This document shows, piece after piece, positions 1 to 5,524 of a DNA stretch of 8,452 nucleotides. The position numbers and the translations under genes were made by a program. Numbering within the stretch: position 1 is the stretch's first letter; every line of letters starts with the position of its first letter. Source of the DNA: Candidatus Binatota bacterium (GTDB lineage Bacteria; Desulfobacterota; Binatia; Bin18); NCBI GenBank assembly GCA_011523315.1, contig WTHE01000633.1, forward strand, positions 1 to 8,452, read 5' to 3'. Below the pieces are notes generated by a model. It made no database searches and was not told the origin of the DNA. It was given only the letters and a program-made list of their open reading frames with translations.

Positions 1-1
1 C

Positions 2-478
2 GTGGTGTCGCTCCTGAAACGGCCGCCGAGCGCCGCGCGGCTCGACCGCACGGTTCTTTCCATCAGCCGGATGTCAACCGTGGTCGTCCTGCTGCTATGC
101 ACGGCCCTGGCCTGGGCCTTGATCGAGACCAACATCGCCCTGATTGTCTGGATCGGCAATGGCGGGCTGATGGCGGCCTTTGCCGGCCCACTGGTGGTAG
201 GCGCGCTGTGGCGCGGCGTCACCCGGGCGGGCGCCTACGCCGGCCTGGTCAGTGGCTTTGTCACCTTTTTCATTCTGCACATCCAGCTGCTGGATCCGGC
301 TTGGTTCTCACCCGGCCTGCTGCACACCGGCGTCACCTGGCTGTACGTCGAGGGACCCAGCCCATTCTCATGCGCAGCGCTCGGCGCACTCGTCTCGGTT
401 GCCTTTACCTTTGTCGTCTCCAAAGCGACCCAGCCGCTGCCCGAACCCCATGTCCGGGCACTGTTCGAGGGCGAGTGA
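2..478 (+). CDS. Sodium:solute symporter (SSS family), C-terminal part
   Basis: This is the last 158 codons of a membrane transporter whose 5' end lies outside the window; the GTG at the left edge is probably internal. Hydrophobic segments are visible at about residues 24-42, 45-69, 78-95 and 122-140, and the fragment ends in a short hydrophilic tail. The stretch GPLVVGALWRGVTRAGAYAG (62-81), a Gly/Ala-rich helix followed by W-R-x-x-T-R-x-G-A, is typical of the late helices of SSS transporters such as the PutP/PanF-type permeases. Members of this family move small organic solutes into the cell with Na+. The substrate cannot be told from this fragment. The gene ends 69 nt before an unrelated toxin-antitoxin module, so it is probably the last gene of its transcript. 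Family assignment is fairly secure; subfamily is not. Confidence 0.8.
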   Translation: MVSLLKRPPSAARLDRTVLSISRMSTVVVLLLCTALAWALIETNIALIVWIGNGGLMAAFAGPLVVGALWRGVTRAGAYAGLVSGFVTFFILHIQLLDPAWFSPGLLHTGVTWLYVEGPSPFSCAALGALVSVAFTFVVSKATQPLPEPHVRALFEGE

Positions 479-482
479 GCTC

Positions 483-511
483 TTGCCCAATCGCACGTCC
501 AATACTACACT
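483..511 (+). promoter_or_regulatory. Predicted sigma70-type promoter of the phd-parE module
   Basis: A -35-like TTGCCC (483-488) and a -10-like TACACT (506-511) are separated by exactly 17 nt, each matching 4 of 6 consensus bases. Transcription would begin near 518, giving a leader of about 30 nt with an AAAGGA ribosome site (536-541) before the ATG at 548. Confidence 0.5.
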
Positions 512-526
512 TAGCCATACGTCCAA
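495..526 (+). repeat. Direct repeat of ACGTCCAA, candidate antitoxin operator
   Basis: ACGTCCAA occurs at 495-502 and again at 519-526, 24 bp apart start to start. The first copy lies in the promoter spacer and the second at the predicted transcription start. Phd/YefM antitoxins repress their own operons by binding repeated sites over the promoter, so an operator role is plausible. This is inference from position; the second copy also forms part of ACGTccaaACGT (519-530). Confidence 0.4.
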
Positions 527-547
527 ACGTCTCACAAAGGATTTTTT

Positions 548-829
548 ATGGCGAGGTTGCCCCATATCATACCCGTTACTGATCTGCGCCAAGATGCGGC
601 GTCGGTGCTGAAGCGGGTGAGCCAGTCACACGAACCGTTTGTCATCACCCAACGAGGACGAGCCGCAGCAGTATTACTGAGTGCAGAAGCCTATCAGCGG
701 GCAGAGTCTGAACGACAGCTGCTCAGGCTCCTCGCTCAGGGAGAAAAAGAAATTATGGAAGGGCATGGTATCGACTTGGACACGGTGCTTGCCGAGGCCG
801 ATGCACTGCTCGAGGCTGAAGACGAGTGA
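548..829 (+). CDS. Type II antitoxin, Phd/YefM family
   Basis: This 93-residue protein would neutralise the toxin encoded immediately downstream and repress the shared promoter. The N-terminal half has the Phd/YefM fold signature: I-P-V-T-D-L-R (8-14), a helix with A-x-V-L-K-R-V (18-24), then E-P-F-V-I-T-Q-R-G-R-A-A-A-V-L-L-S (29-45), followed by E-A-Y. The C-terminal third (residues 55-93) is charged, acidic and probably helical, as expected for the toxin-binding tail. The ATG at 548 is supported by AAAGGA at 536-541, 6 nt upstream. Its stop codon overlaps the toxin start in a GTGA tetranucleotide, so translation is likely coupled. The length is typical. The family call is strong; the partner family follows from the next gene. 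Confidence 0.93.
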   Translation: MARLPHIIPVTDLRQDAASVLKRVSQSHEPFVITQRGRAAAVLLSAEAYQRAESERQLLRLLAQGEKEIMEGHGIDLDTVLAEADALLEAEDE

Positions 830-1116
830 CCGTTCAGTTCACGCCATCTGCTCGGGCACAATTCCTGGCTGCCATGACCTATATCCGTCGCGACAACCCA
901 GGAGCGGCAAGACAGTTCCGCCAACGCGCCGAGCAGATTCTCCGCCGGCTTGGACAATTTCCAGACTCCGGCAGAATCATTCCCGAGTTTCCAGAACTAC
1001 CCTACCGGGAAGTCATCGTTGCTCCGTATCGCTTTTTCTACCGTCCAGAACAGAACACAGTCTGGGTCGTAGGCGTGTGGCACGGTGCTCAGCTCCCGGA
1101 TGAACCCGTAGACTGA
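826..1116 (+). CDS. Type II toxin, RelE/ParE family
   Basis: The 96-residue product has the ParE pattern: V-Q-F-T-P-S-A-R-A-Q-F (3-13), a helical Y-I-R-R-D-N-P-G-A-A-R-Q-F (19-31), L-G-Q-F-P-D-S-G-R (42-50), P-E-F (53-55), R-E-V-I-V-A-P-Y-R-F-F-Y-R (61-73), and a terminal V-W-V-V-G-V-W-H-G (79-87). ParE proteins inhibit DNA gyrase; RelE relatives cleave mRNA on the ribosome. Family pattern and the Phd-type partner favour ParE, but the target cannot be proved from sequence. The start is GTG at 826, overlapping the antitoxin stop by 4 nt; GAGG at 812-815 may help initiation, though coupling is more likely. No clear terminator follows before the next gene at 1243. Confidence 0.9.
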   Translation: MTVQFTPSARAQFLAAMTYIRRDNPGAARQFRQRAEQILRRLGQFPDSGRIIPEFPELPYREVIVAPYRFFYRPEQNTVWVVGVWHGAQLPDEPVD

Positions 1117-1167
1117 GGTCCGAGAACATCGGTCAGCTCACGCCGTGCCCCCACTCTGTGGATACCA

Positions 1168-1197
1168 TTGGCCTCAGTCGGCGGATTACGCTAGGCT
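1168..1197 (+). promoter_or_regulatory. Predicted promoter of the glutathione S-transferase gene
   Basis: TTGGCC (1168-1173) and TAGGCT (1192-1197) are spaced 18 nt apart and could serve as -35 and -10 elements. The -10 keeps the key T1, A2 and T6 bases. The match is weak, and this is the best candidate in the 126-nt gap between the parE stop and the GST start. Confidence 0.35.
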
Positions 1198-1242
1198 GAT
1201 CCGAATCTACGCCAGCAAGGCAGCTCTCAGAGGAGGCTCATC

Positions 1243-1887
1243 ATGATTAAGCTGTACGGCATCAACCTGAGCAACTATTTCAGCACGGCCAAAGCGGCCT
1301 TTGTGGAGAAGAACGTTCCGTTTGAAGAAGTCTCGGTCATGCCCAGCCAGGAGCCCGAGGTGCTGGCGCTCAGCCCGATGGGCAAGGTGCCGTACATCGA
1401 GGTCGATGGCACGCCCCTGAGCGAGACGAACGTCATCTTCGATTATCTCGAAGATATCCAGCCCCAGCCCGCGCTGTACCCGAGCGATGCCTGGGCCAAG
1501 GCCAAAACCAAAGAAATTATCCGCGTGGTGGAGCTGTATCTCGACGCGCCAGCCCGGCGGCATCTGCCGAGCGTGTATTTTGGCGCACCGGTCGATCAAA
1601 CCGTCTATGAGCAGGCCCGGCCTGACCTGGACAAGGGCCTGCGGGCGCTCAAGCAGCTGGCCCGCTTCGCGCCCTATATCGCCGGCGACACCTTCACCTT
1701 TGCCGATATCGCGGCTTATTTTCAGCTGCGTTTCACCAACCTGCACACCACAAAAATTTACGACTGGGACATCGCCGACGACCTGCCGGGACTGGGCGCG
1801 TATCTCGACCTGCTCGGCCAGCGTCCGTCAATCAAGGCTGTTGATTCCGTCATGCAGGAAGCCCTGGCCGGATTCCTGCCAAAGTAG
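1243..1887 (+). CDS. Glutathione S-transferase family protein
   Basis: This 214-residue cytosolic protein has the two-domain GST layout. The thioredoxin-like N-terminal domain (about 1-80) begins M-I-K-L-Y-G, has Ser10 and Ser14 near where the catalytic Ser/Cys usually lies, the cis-proline in G-K-V-P-Y (47-51), and S-E-T (60-62) where most GSTs have the glutathione-contacting E-S. The all-helical C-terminal domain (about 85-214) contains the family's N-capping box F-T-F-A-D-I-A (151-157, T152 and D155). GSTs add glutathione to electrophiles or use it to isomerise or dehalogenate substrates; the reaction here is not predictable. AGGAGG at 1231-1236, 6 nt before ATG, fixes the start. It appears monocistronic, between a TA module and an ATPase gene. 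Length is normal and nothing looks broken. Confidence 0.92.
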   Translation: MIKLYGINLSNYFSTAKAAFVEKNVPFEEVSVMPSQEPEVLALSPMGKVPYIEVDGTPLSETNVIFDYLEDIQPQPALYPSDAWAKAKTKEIIRVVELYLDAPARRHLPSVYFGAPVDQTVYEQARPDLDKGLRALKQLARFAPYIAGDTFTFADIAAYFQLRFTNLHTTKIYDWDIADDLPGLGAYLDLLGQRPSIKAVDSVMQEALAGFLPK

Positions 1888-1929
1888 GAGCAGCGCCCAT
1901 GGCCTGCTGAACCGCTCCGCCGGCCATAG

Positions 1930-1953
1930 GAAGGAGCCAGTCATCCTCCCTTC
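1930..1953 (+). other. Small hairpin pairing an AAGGAG with CTCCCTTC
   Basis: GAAGG (1930-1934) can pair with CCTTC (1949-1953), and two more pairs (A1935-T1947, G1936-C1946) form after a one-base bulge. It sits 42 nt after the GST stop. It lacks a following T-run, so it is not a convincing terminator. It might hide an AAGGAG that lies 23 nt ahead of a weak in-frame TTG (1960). Functional meaning is uncertain. Confidence 0.25.
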
Positions 1954-1968
1954 TATGCCTTGATTATC

Positions 1969-2002
1969 CAATCATACTCGAATAATTATTCGAGTATGAT
2001 TG
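1969..2002. repeat. Perfect 34-bp AT-rich palindrome over the ATPase start
   Basis: The left arm CAATCATACTCGAATAA (1969-1985) is the exact reverse complement of the right arm TTATTCGAGTATGATTG (1986-2002), with no central spacer and no mismatch. The ATPase ATG (1996-1998) lies inside the right arm. A weak promoter can be drawn with TTGATT (1960-1965) as -35 and AATTAT (1984-1989) as -10, spacer 18, so the palindrome would cover the -10 and the transcription start. It could be an operator for a dimeric repressor, a cruciform site, or, if transcribed from upstream, a hairpin hiding the AUG. The palindrome is read directly; the role is inferred. Confidence 0.9.
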
Positions 2003-3249
2003 ACAAAGAATTCAAGCTGGACTACTTCGAGTGCCGGCAGGTGTTGCTACAGCGCCTCCAGGAACCAGTCCCCGGACGCATCCAGATCCTGACCGGCCCG
2101 AGACAGGTGGGCAAGACAACCCTGGCCCTCGATTTGGCCACGCAGCTTGGCGAAGCGACCAGCTATGTTGCGGGTGACGATCCACAGGCGAATCTTCCGG
2201 GCTTTTGGGAGCGTGCCTGGTCTGAGGCCGAAGCAGCGTGTCGCCACGGCACAGGAGTGCTGTTCATTGATGAAATTCAGCATGTGTCAGACTGGAGTGC
2301 CCGACTCAAAGGGCAGTATGATCGCCTCCGACGCCGAAACATCCCGCTCCATGTCGTTGTCACCGGCTCCTCTGCCCTCCGCCTCGGGAGCGGCGCGAGG
2401 GAGAGTCTGGCCGGGCGCTTTGAACGCTTGACCCTAAGCCACTGGTCAGCCTCGGCCCTCCAACATAGCTTTCAGCTAAGTCCTGAACGGGCGGCGTTCC
2501 TGAGCGTACAGCTTGGATCCTACCCCGGAGCCTTTCCACTGGTGAACGACCCCGGCCGCTGGAGCGCCTACATCCGGGATGCCATTATTGAGCCCGCGAT
2601 GGGACGGGATGTTCTGGCCCTGGGGATGATTCGCCGTCCGGGCCTGCTGCGTCAGATCTTTGCGCTTGCGGCCAGTATGCCGGCCCAGATCGTTTCACTC
2701 CAAAAGCTCCAGGGCCAACTCCAGGATCGGGGCGCCCTGGAAACCATCGCCCATTATCTGGCCCTGCTTGAAGAAGCCTATTTGGTCGTGGGCCTGGAAA
2801 AGCTCAGCAGGCAGGAACATAGGCGGCGGGCCGCTCCCCCCAAACTGCTTATCCTGAATAATGCGATACTGTCGGCCCTTCACCCGCTTGGGCCACCGGA
2901 GCCGAACCGTGACCCAGCTCGATTTGGACGCTGGGTCGAGAATGCGTGTCTGGCCTGGGCCTGGAATACGGGCCAGCGCGTCCGCTATTGGCGCGAGGAG
3001 CCCCTTGAGGTGGATGGGATCATTGACGGGAGCTGGGGCGCGTGGGCGATCGAGATCAAAACCAGTCCCTTCGAGTCCGCAGAGTTGCGCGGTGTACTCG
3101 AATTCTGCCGTCGTTATCCGGGCTATCGCCCCCTAGTCATTACCGCCGTGGGCGCTGAAGAACTGGCCACACGTTTAGGCGTGACGGCGGTCAGCTGGAC
3201 AGATTTCCTGCTGTCCGGCCCGCCCCGCGCAGAACCGGGCAGTTCCTGA
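1996..3249 (+). CDS. AAA+ ATPase with C-terminal DUF4143 domain
   Basis: This 417-residue protein (from the ATG at 1996) has an N-terminal P-loop ATPase domain: Walker A G-P-R-Q-V-G-K-T-T (34-42), Walker B G-V-L-F-I-D-E-I-Q-H (87-96), a sensor-like V-V-V-T-G-S-S-A (120-127), and G-R-F-E-R (140-144). The middle carries the DUF4143-type I-I-E-P-A-M-G-R-D-V (197-206). The C-terminal domain has L-E-V-D-G-I-I (337-343) and W-A-I-E-I-K (350-355), a D...ExK arrangement like the PD-(D/E)XK nuclease fold to which DUF4143 has been related. These ATPases (COG1373) are common and mostly uncharacterised. The start is unusual: ATG 1996 lies in the 34-bp palindrome with no Shine-Dalgarno. An in-frame TTG at 1960 would add 12 residues encoded by the palindrome, and I consider it less likely. 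The gene looks intact and stands alone. Confidence 0.88.
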   Translation: MIDKEFKLDYFECRQVLLQRLQEPVPGRIQILTGPRQVGKTTLALDLATQLGEATSYVAGDDPQANLPGFWERAWSEAEAACRHGTGVLFIDEIQHVSDWSARLKGQYDRLRRRNIPLHVVVTGSSALRLGSGARESLAGRFERLTLSHWSASALQHSFQLSPERAAFLSVQLGSYPGAFPLVNDPGRWSAYIRDAIIEPAMGRDVLALGMIRRPGLLRQIFALAASMPAQIVSLQKLQGQLQDRGALETIAHYLALLEEAYLVVGLEKLSRQEHRRRAAPPKLLILNNAILSALHPLGPPEPNRDPARFGRWVENACLAWAWNTGQRVRYWREEPLEVDGIIDGSWGAWAIEIKTSPFESAELRGVLEFCRRYPGYRPLVITAVGAEELATRLGVTAVSWTDFLLSGPPRAEPGSS

Positions 3250-3251
3250 AT

Positions 3252-3290
3252 CGACTTTCACCGCTGTCGTGCAAACGGGCTGGAAAGTCG
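3252..3290. repeat. 8-bp inverted repeat after the ATPase gene
   Basis: CGACTTTC (3252-3259) is the reverse complement of GAAAGTCG (3283-3290), separated by 23 nt; CCG (3261-3263) and CGG (3276-3278) could pair inside. It begins 3 nt after the ATPase stop. There is no T-run, so any role in ending transcription is speculative. Its right arm abuts the 28-bp promoter-like repeat. Confidence 0.4.
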
Positions 3291-3321
3291 CCTAGCCAAG
3301 GTACGACACACTTGGTAGCGT
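3290..3321 (+). promoter_or_regulatory. Promoter-like 28-bp repeat, copy 1 (upstream of AlbA_2 stub)
   Basis: Bases 3290-3317 match 4204-4231 at 23 of 28 positions, sharing GCCTAG, CAAG and ACACACTTGGTA. In the same register both give a -35-like TAGCCA (3293-3298; TAGTCA in copy 2) and a -10-like TAGCGT (3316-3321; TATGGT in copy 2) separated by 17 nt. An imperfect inverted pair CTAgCCAAG / CTTGGTAG also lies within it. The similarity is read directly; promoter function is inferred. Confidence 0.5.
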
Positions 3322-3355
3322 ACATGTAGCGCGGAGCAGGCGGAGGAGGATCGTC

Positions 3356-3580
3356 ATGAGTGATATGGATTCCTCACGAATCCAAGCATTGGTAGACAGG
3401 CCCGGTGAAAGCCTCTCGGTCGAGCTTAAACGATGGATCGACCCCGCCTCTCCCGAGGGCAAGGAAAAAATCGTAAAAACTGCTCTCGCCTTAAGAAATT
3501 ACGATGGCGGCTCTCTCGTGATCGGGTTCGATAACAACACCCTTGAACCGGACACAAACAACGTTCCCCTTGACGCTTGA
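3356..3580 (+). pseudogene. Truncated AlbA_2 (Schlafen-like) protein, N-terminal stub
   Basis: The 74-residue reading frame matches the start of AlbA_2 domain proteins: a short helical leader, then E-S-L-S-V-E-L-K-R-W-I-D-P (18-30), E-G-K-E-K-I-V-K-T-A-L-A-L-R-N (34-48) and G-G-S-L-V-I-G-F-D-N (51-60). Full-length members continue for hundreds of residues, but here the frame stops at TGA 3578-3580, just after P-L-D-A. The higBA promoter (-35 at 3570-3575) lies on that junction, and no remainder of the gene is present downstream of higA. The simplest reading is a gene cut by arrival of the TA module or by a deletion. AGGAGG at 3344-3349, 6 nt from ATG, and the promoter-like repeat upstream suggest it is still expressed. 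A stable short protein cannot be excluded. Confidence 0.7.
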
Positions 3581-3597
3581 TAAACGATTTGTTTATC
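3570..3597 (+). promoter_or_regulatory. Predicted higBA promoter with palindromic operator
   Basis: TTGACG (3570-3575) is a strong -35-like box and TTTATC (3592-3597) a weak -10, spacer 16. Between and over them lies a perfect inverted repeat, GATAAAC (3579-3585) and GTTTATC (3591-3597), with a 5-nt spacer. HigA-type antitoxins bind such palindromes to repress their own operon. Transcription would start close to the higB GTG at 3605, implying little or no leader. Confidence 0.55.
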
Positions 3598-3604
3598 CTC
3601 GGGC

Positions 3605-3886
3605 GTGATTCGGTCGTTTCGTAATACCGAGACGGAAAAAATCTTCGGGCGTCAATTCGCTCGGAAATTTCCGCGTAACATTCAACAGCGTGCGTTTATG
3701 AAGCTCAACGCCATTGATGCTGCTCTCAGCTTGGATGATCTCCGCCTCCCCCCCTCGAACCGACTGGAAGCCTTGAAAGGCAGCCGCAAAGGCCAGCACA
3801 GTATTCGTGTCAATGACCAATGGCGGATCTGCTTCGTATGGCGCAATGGGCACGCAGAGCACGTCGAGATCGTGGATTACCATTAG
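3605..3886 (+). CDS. higB: HigB toxin (RelE/ParE superfamily)
   Basis: The 93-residue protein has the HigB plasmid-killer signature: M-I-R-S-F-R at the start, L-E-A-L-K-G-S-R-K-G-Q-H-S-I-R-V-N-D-Q-W-R-I-C-F (residues 54-77), and the closing H-V-E-I-V-D-Y-H (86-93). HigB toxins are mRNA interferases that cleave messages in the ribosome. The likely start is GTG at 3605, which gives the family's usual N-terminus. No Shine-Dalgarno precedes it, and the predicted promoter ends only 7 nt upstream, so leaderless translation is likely. As usual for hig modules, the toxin gene comes before the antitoxin, with a 9-nt gap. Length is typical and the conserved residues are intact, so it is probably functional. 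Confidence 0.93.
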   Translation: MIRSFRNTETEKIFGRQFARKFPRNIQQRAFMKLNAIDAALSLDDLRLPPSNRLEALKGSRKGQHSIRVNDQWRICFVWRNGHAEHVEIVDYH

Positions 3887-3895
3887 GGAGGCACT

Positions 3896-4198
3896 ATGAC
3901 CAAAGCCCGTCTTGCCCCGATACATCCGGGTATCTACCTCAAAGAACTGTTGGACGAACTCGGCCTGACTCAGGCTGGCCTCGCCCGAGACATTGGCGTG
4001 CCCGCCATGCGGATCAGCTATCTCGTCCACGGGAAACGTCCCGTTACGGCAGAACTCGCCCTGCGGTTGGGACGCTACTTCAAGCAGAGTCCGCGCTACT
4101 GGCTGAACCTCCAGAGCCGCTACGACATGGATGTGGCCGAGGACGCAATCGGTGCCCGAGTCGCCCGAGAAGTGCAGCCCTGCACGGCTGTGGCCTGA
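3896..4198 (+). CDS. higA: HigA antitoxin, XRE-family DNA-binding protein
   Basis: This 100-residue protein follows the HigA pattern: P-I-H-P-G-I-Y-L-K-E-L-L (8-19), a helix-turn-helix in L-T-Q-A-G-L-A-R-D-I-G-V-P-A-M-R-I-S-Y-L-V-H-G-K-R (24-48), then T-A-E-L-A-L-R-L-G-R-Y-F (51-62) and Y-W-L-N-L-Q (68-73). It should bind and neutralise HigB and repress the operon, probably through the palindrome at 3579-3597. AGGGAGG (3885-3891) overlaps the higB stop and lies 4 nt before ATG, far stronger than any site for the toxin, which would favour antitoxin excess. The gene ends 5 nt before the second promoter-like repeat, so the catabolic operon downstream may also receive read-through. Confidence 0.95.
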   Translation: MTKARLAPIHPGIYLKELLDELGLTQAGLARDIGVPAMRISYLVHGKRPVTAELALRLGRYFKQSPRYWLNLQSRYDMDVAEDAIGARVAREVQPCTAVA

Positions 4199-4203
4199 AG
4201 CGC

Positions 4204-4235
4204 GCCTAGTCAAGACGCCACACACTTGGTATGGT
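4204..4235 (+). promoter_or_regulatory. Promoter-like 28-bp repeat, copy 2 (catabolic operon)
   Basis: Bases 4204-4231 repeat 3290-3317 with 5 mismatches. TAGTCA (4207-4212) as -35 and TATGGT (4230-4235) as -10 are 17 nt apart, each 4 of 6 to consensus. The repeat end lies 33 nt before the ATG at 4265, similar to 38 nt in copy 1. Both genes also share a near-identical initiation site, AGGAGGnTCGYCATGA. Confidence 0.55.
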
Positions 4236-4264
4236 CTAGCCGACACCGCCAAAGGAGGCTCGCC

Positions 4265-5512
4265 ATGAAGGTATCCATGTTTCACCTGATGCCCTACCGG
4301 GACCTGCCGGACGATTTTGAACAGCGCTACCACTCTGTCTGGGTCGATCCGCCCTGGACCGAACTGGGCGATGCCGAAAAGGTCGGCCAATACTATAACT
4401 GGACGCTGGACGAGCTGATTTATGCCGCAAAAGCCGGCATGGACGGCATATGCGTCAACGAGCATCACCAGAACGCTTATGGCTTCATGCCGAACCCCAA
4501 CCTGATGGGCTCAGTCATGGCTCGGGCCACCAACGGCATGGACGTGGCGGTAGTCCAAATGGGCTCCACCCTGCCGACGACCAACCCACCCACCCGGGTG
4601 GCCGAAGAATACGGCATGCTGGATACCATCAGCGGCGGCCGCCTGGTTGCCGGCATGCCGCTGGGCACGGCCATGGACGCCACCCTGTGCGCGGGTATCA
4701 CCCCGATTGAGCAGCGCGAGCGCTACTACGAAGCCCACGACCTGATCCTCAAAGCCTGGACCGCCGAGGACATCTTCGCCTGGAACGGCAAATACTACCA
4801 GCTGCCCATGGTCAACGTCTGGCCGCGGCCCATCCAGCAGCCCCACCCGCCGGTCTGGGTGCCGGGACTGGGCAGCCTCAGCACCTGGGAGTTCGCCGCC
4901 CAGCACAACCACTGCTACTGCTTTTTGAGCTATTACGGTCCCAAGGCCGGCCGGGGCGTGATGGACGGCTTCTGGCAGTTCATCGACGAGCGCGGCATCG
5001 AACCCAACCCCTTCCGAGCCGGTTTTCTGCAACTGGTGGCCGTGGCCGAGTCCGACGCCAAAGCCGAACAGCTGTACGAAAAGCACATGCAGTACTTCTA
5101 CAACAAGTCCTTGCACATCCCGGCCGAATTCTTTTTCCCGCCCGGCCACCAGGACTACCGGAGCCTGGAAAACAACGTCCGCAAGGGCATCTTCAAGAGC
5201 TATTTTGATAAACTGGATGACATTCCCAACTGGAAGTTCAAGGACTTTGTCGATGAGGGCTTTGTGATTGCCGGCGGTCCGTCCACCGTGCGTGACCTGC
5301 TGACCGACGCCATCAAGAAGCTGCGCGTCGGCAACCTGATGGTCTTGCTGCACATCGGCTCCATGCCGCACGAGCTGACCCTCAAGAACATCGACATGTT
5401 CACCCGCGAAGTCATGCCCCACATCCACGACACCTGGGACGACGAGTGGGAGAACCACTGGTGGCCGGAAAAGCTGCGCACTAAACGCCAGTCCACGCTG
5501 GCCGCGCTGTAA
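4265..5512 (+). CDS. LLM-class (luciferase-like) flavin-dependent monooxygenase
   Basis: The 415-residue protein belongs to the bacterial luciferase-like superfamily, TIM-barrel enzymes that use reduced FMN or F420 to oxidise organic substrates. Diagnostic pieces are the N-terminal strand K-V-S-M-F-H-L (2-8), the active-site E-H-H (66-68), V-V-Q-M-G-S (96-101), and L-D-T-I-S-G-G-R-L-V-A-G-M-P-L-G (119-134), the family's phosphate-binding region. W-P-R-P-I-Q-Q-P-H-P-P-V-W-V-P-G (186-201) is also typical. It is longer than most relatives (often 330-380), with an aromatic, charged C-terminal tail (380-410, including D-E-W-E-N-H-W-W). AGGAGG at 4253-4258, 6 nt from ATG, sets the start; an upstream in-frame TTG at 4226 is unlikely. 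It leads a three-gene operon. Cofactor and substrate are not determinable here; a Baeyer-Villiger or hydroxylating role is inference from the neighbours. Confidence 0.9.
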   Translation: MKVSMFHLMPYRDLPDDFEQRYHSVWVDPPWTELGDAEKVGQYYNWTLDELIYAAKAGMDGICVNEHHQNAYGFMPNPNLMGSVMARATNGMDVAVVQMGSTLPTTNPPTRVAEEYGMLDTISGGRLVAGMPLGTAMDATLCAGITPIEQRERYYEAHDLILKAWTAEDIFAWNGKYYQLPMVNVWPRPIQQPHPPVWVPGLGSLSTWEFAAQHNHCYCFLSYYGPKAGRGVMDGFWQFIDERGIEPNPFRAGFLQLVAVAESDAKAEQLYEKHMQYFYNKSLHIPAEFFFPPGHQDYRSLENNVRKGIFKSYFDKLDDIPNWKFKDFVDEGFVIAGGPSTVRDLLTDAIKKLRVGNLMVLLHIGSMPHELTLKNIDMFTREVMPHIHDTWDDEWENHWWPEKLRTKRQSTLAAL

Positions 5513-5524
5513 GGAGACGGACAC

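Noticed and set aside
97..582. Second plus-strand frame overlapping the transporter fragment
   Set aside because: It is Arg/Ala/Pro-rich, out of frame with an evident membrane protein, and runs through the phd-parE promoter.
1930..1953. Intrinsic terminator for the GST gene
   Set aside because: The stem is short and bulged and has no T-run after it, so it is listed only as a small hairpin.
1960..1995. TTG start for the ATPase that would add 12 residues
   Set aside because: The added residues are just the translation of the palindrome, TTG is a rare start, and the nearest AAGGAG is 23 nt away. It is kept only as a weak alternative to ATG 1996.
3593..4468. Minus-strand open frame of 291 codons opposite higBA and the start of the monooxygenase
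   Set aside because: It runs antisense across three genes and two regulatory regions, with no family resemblance.
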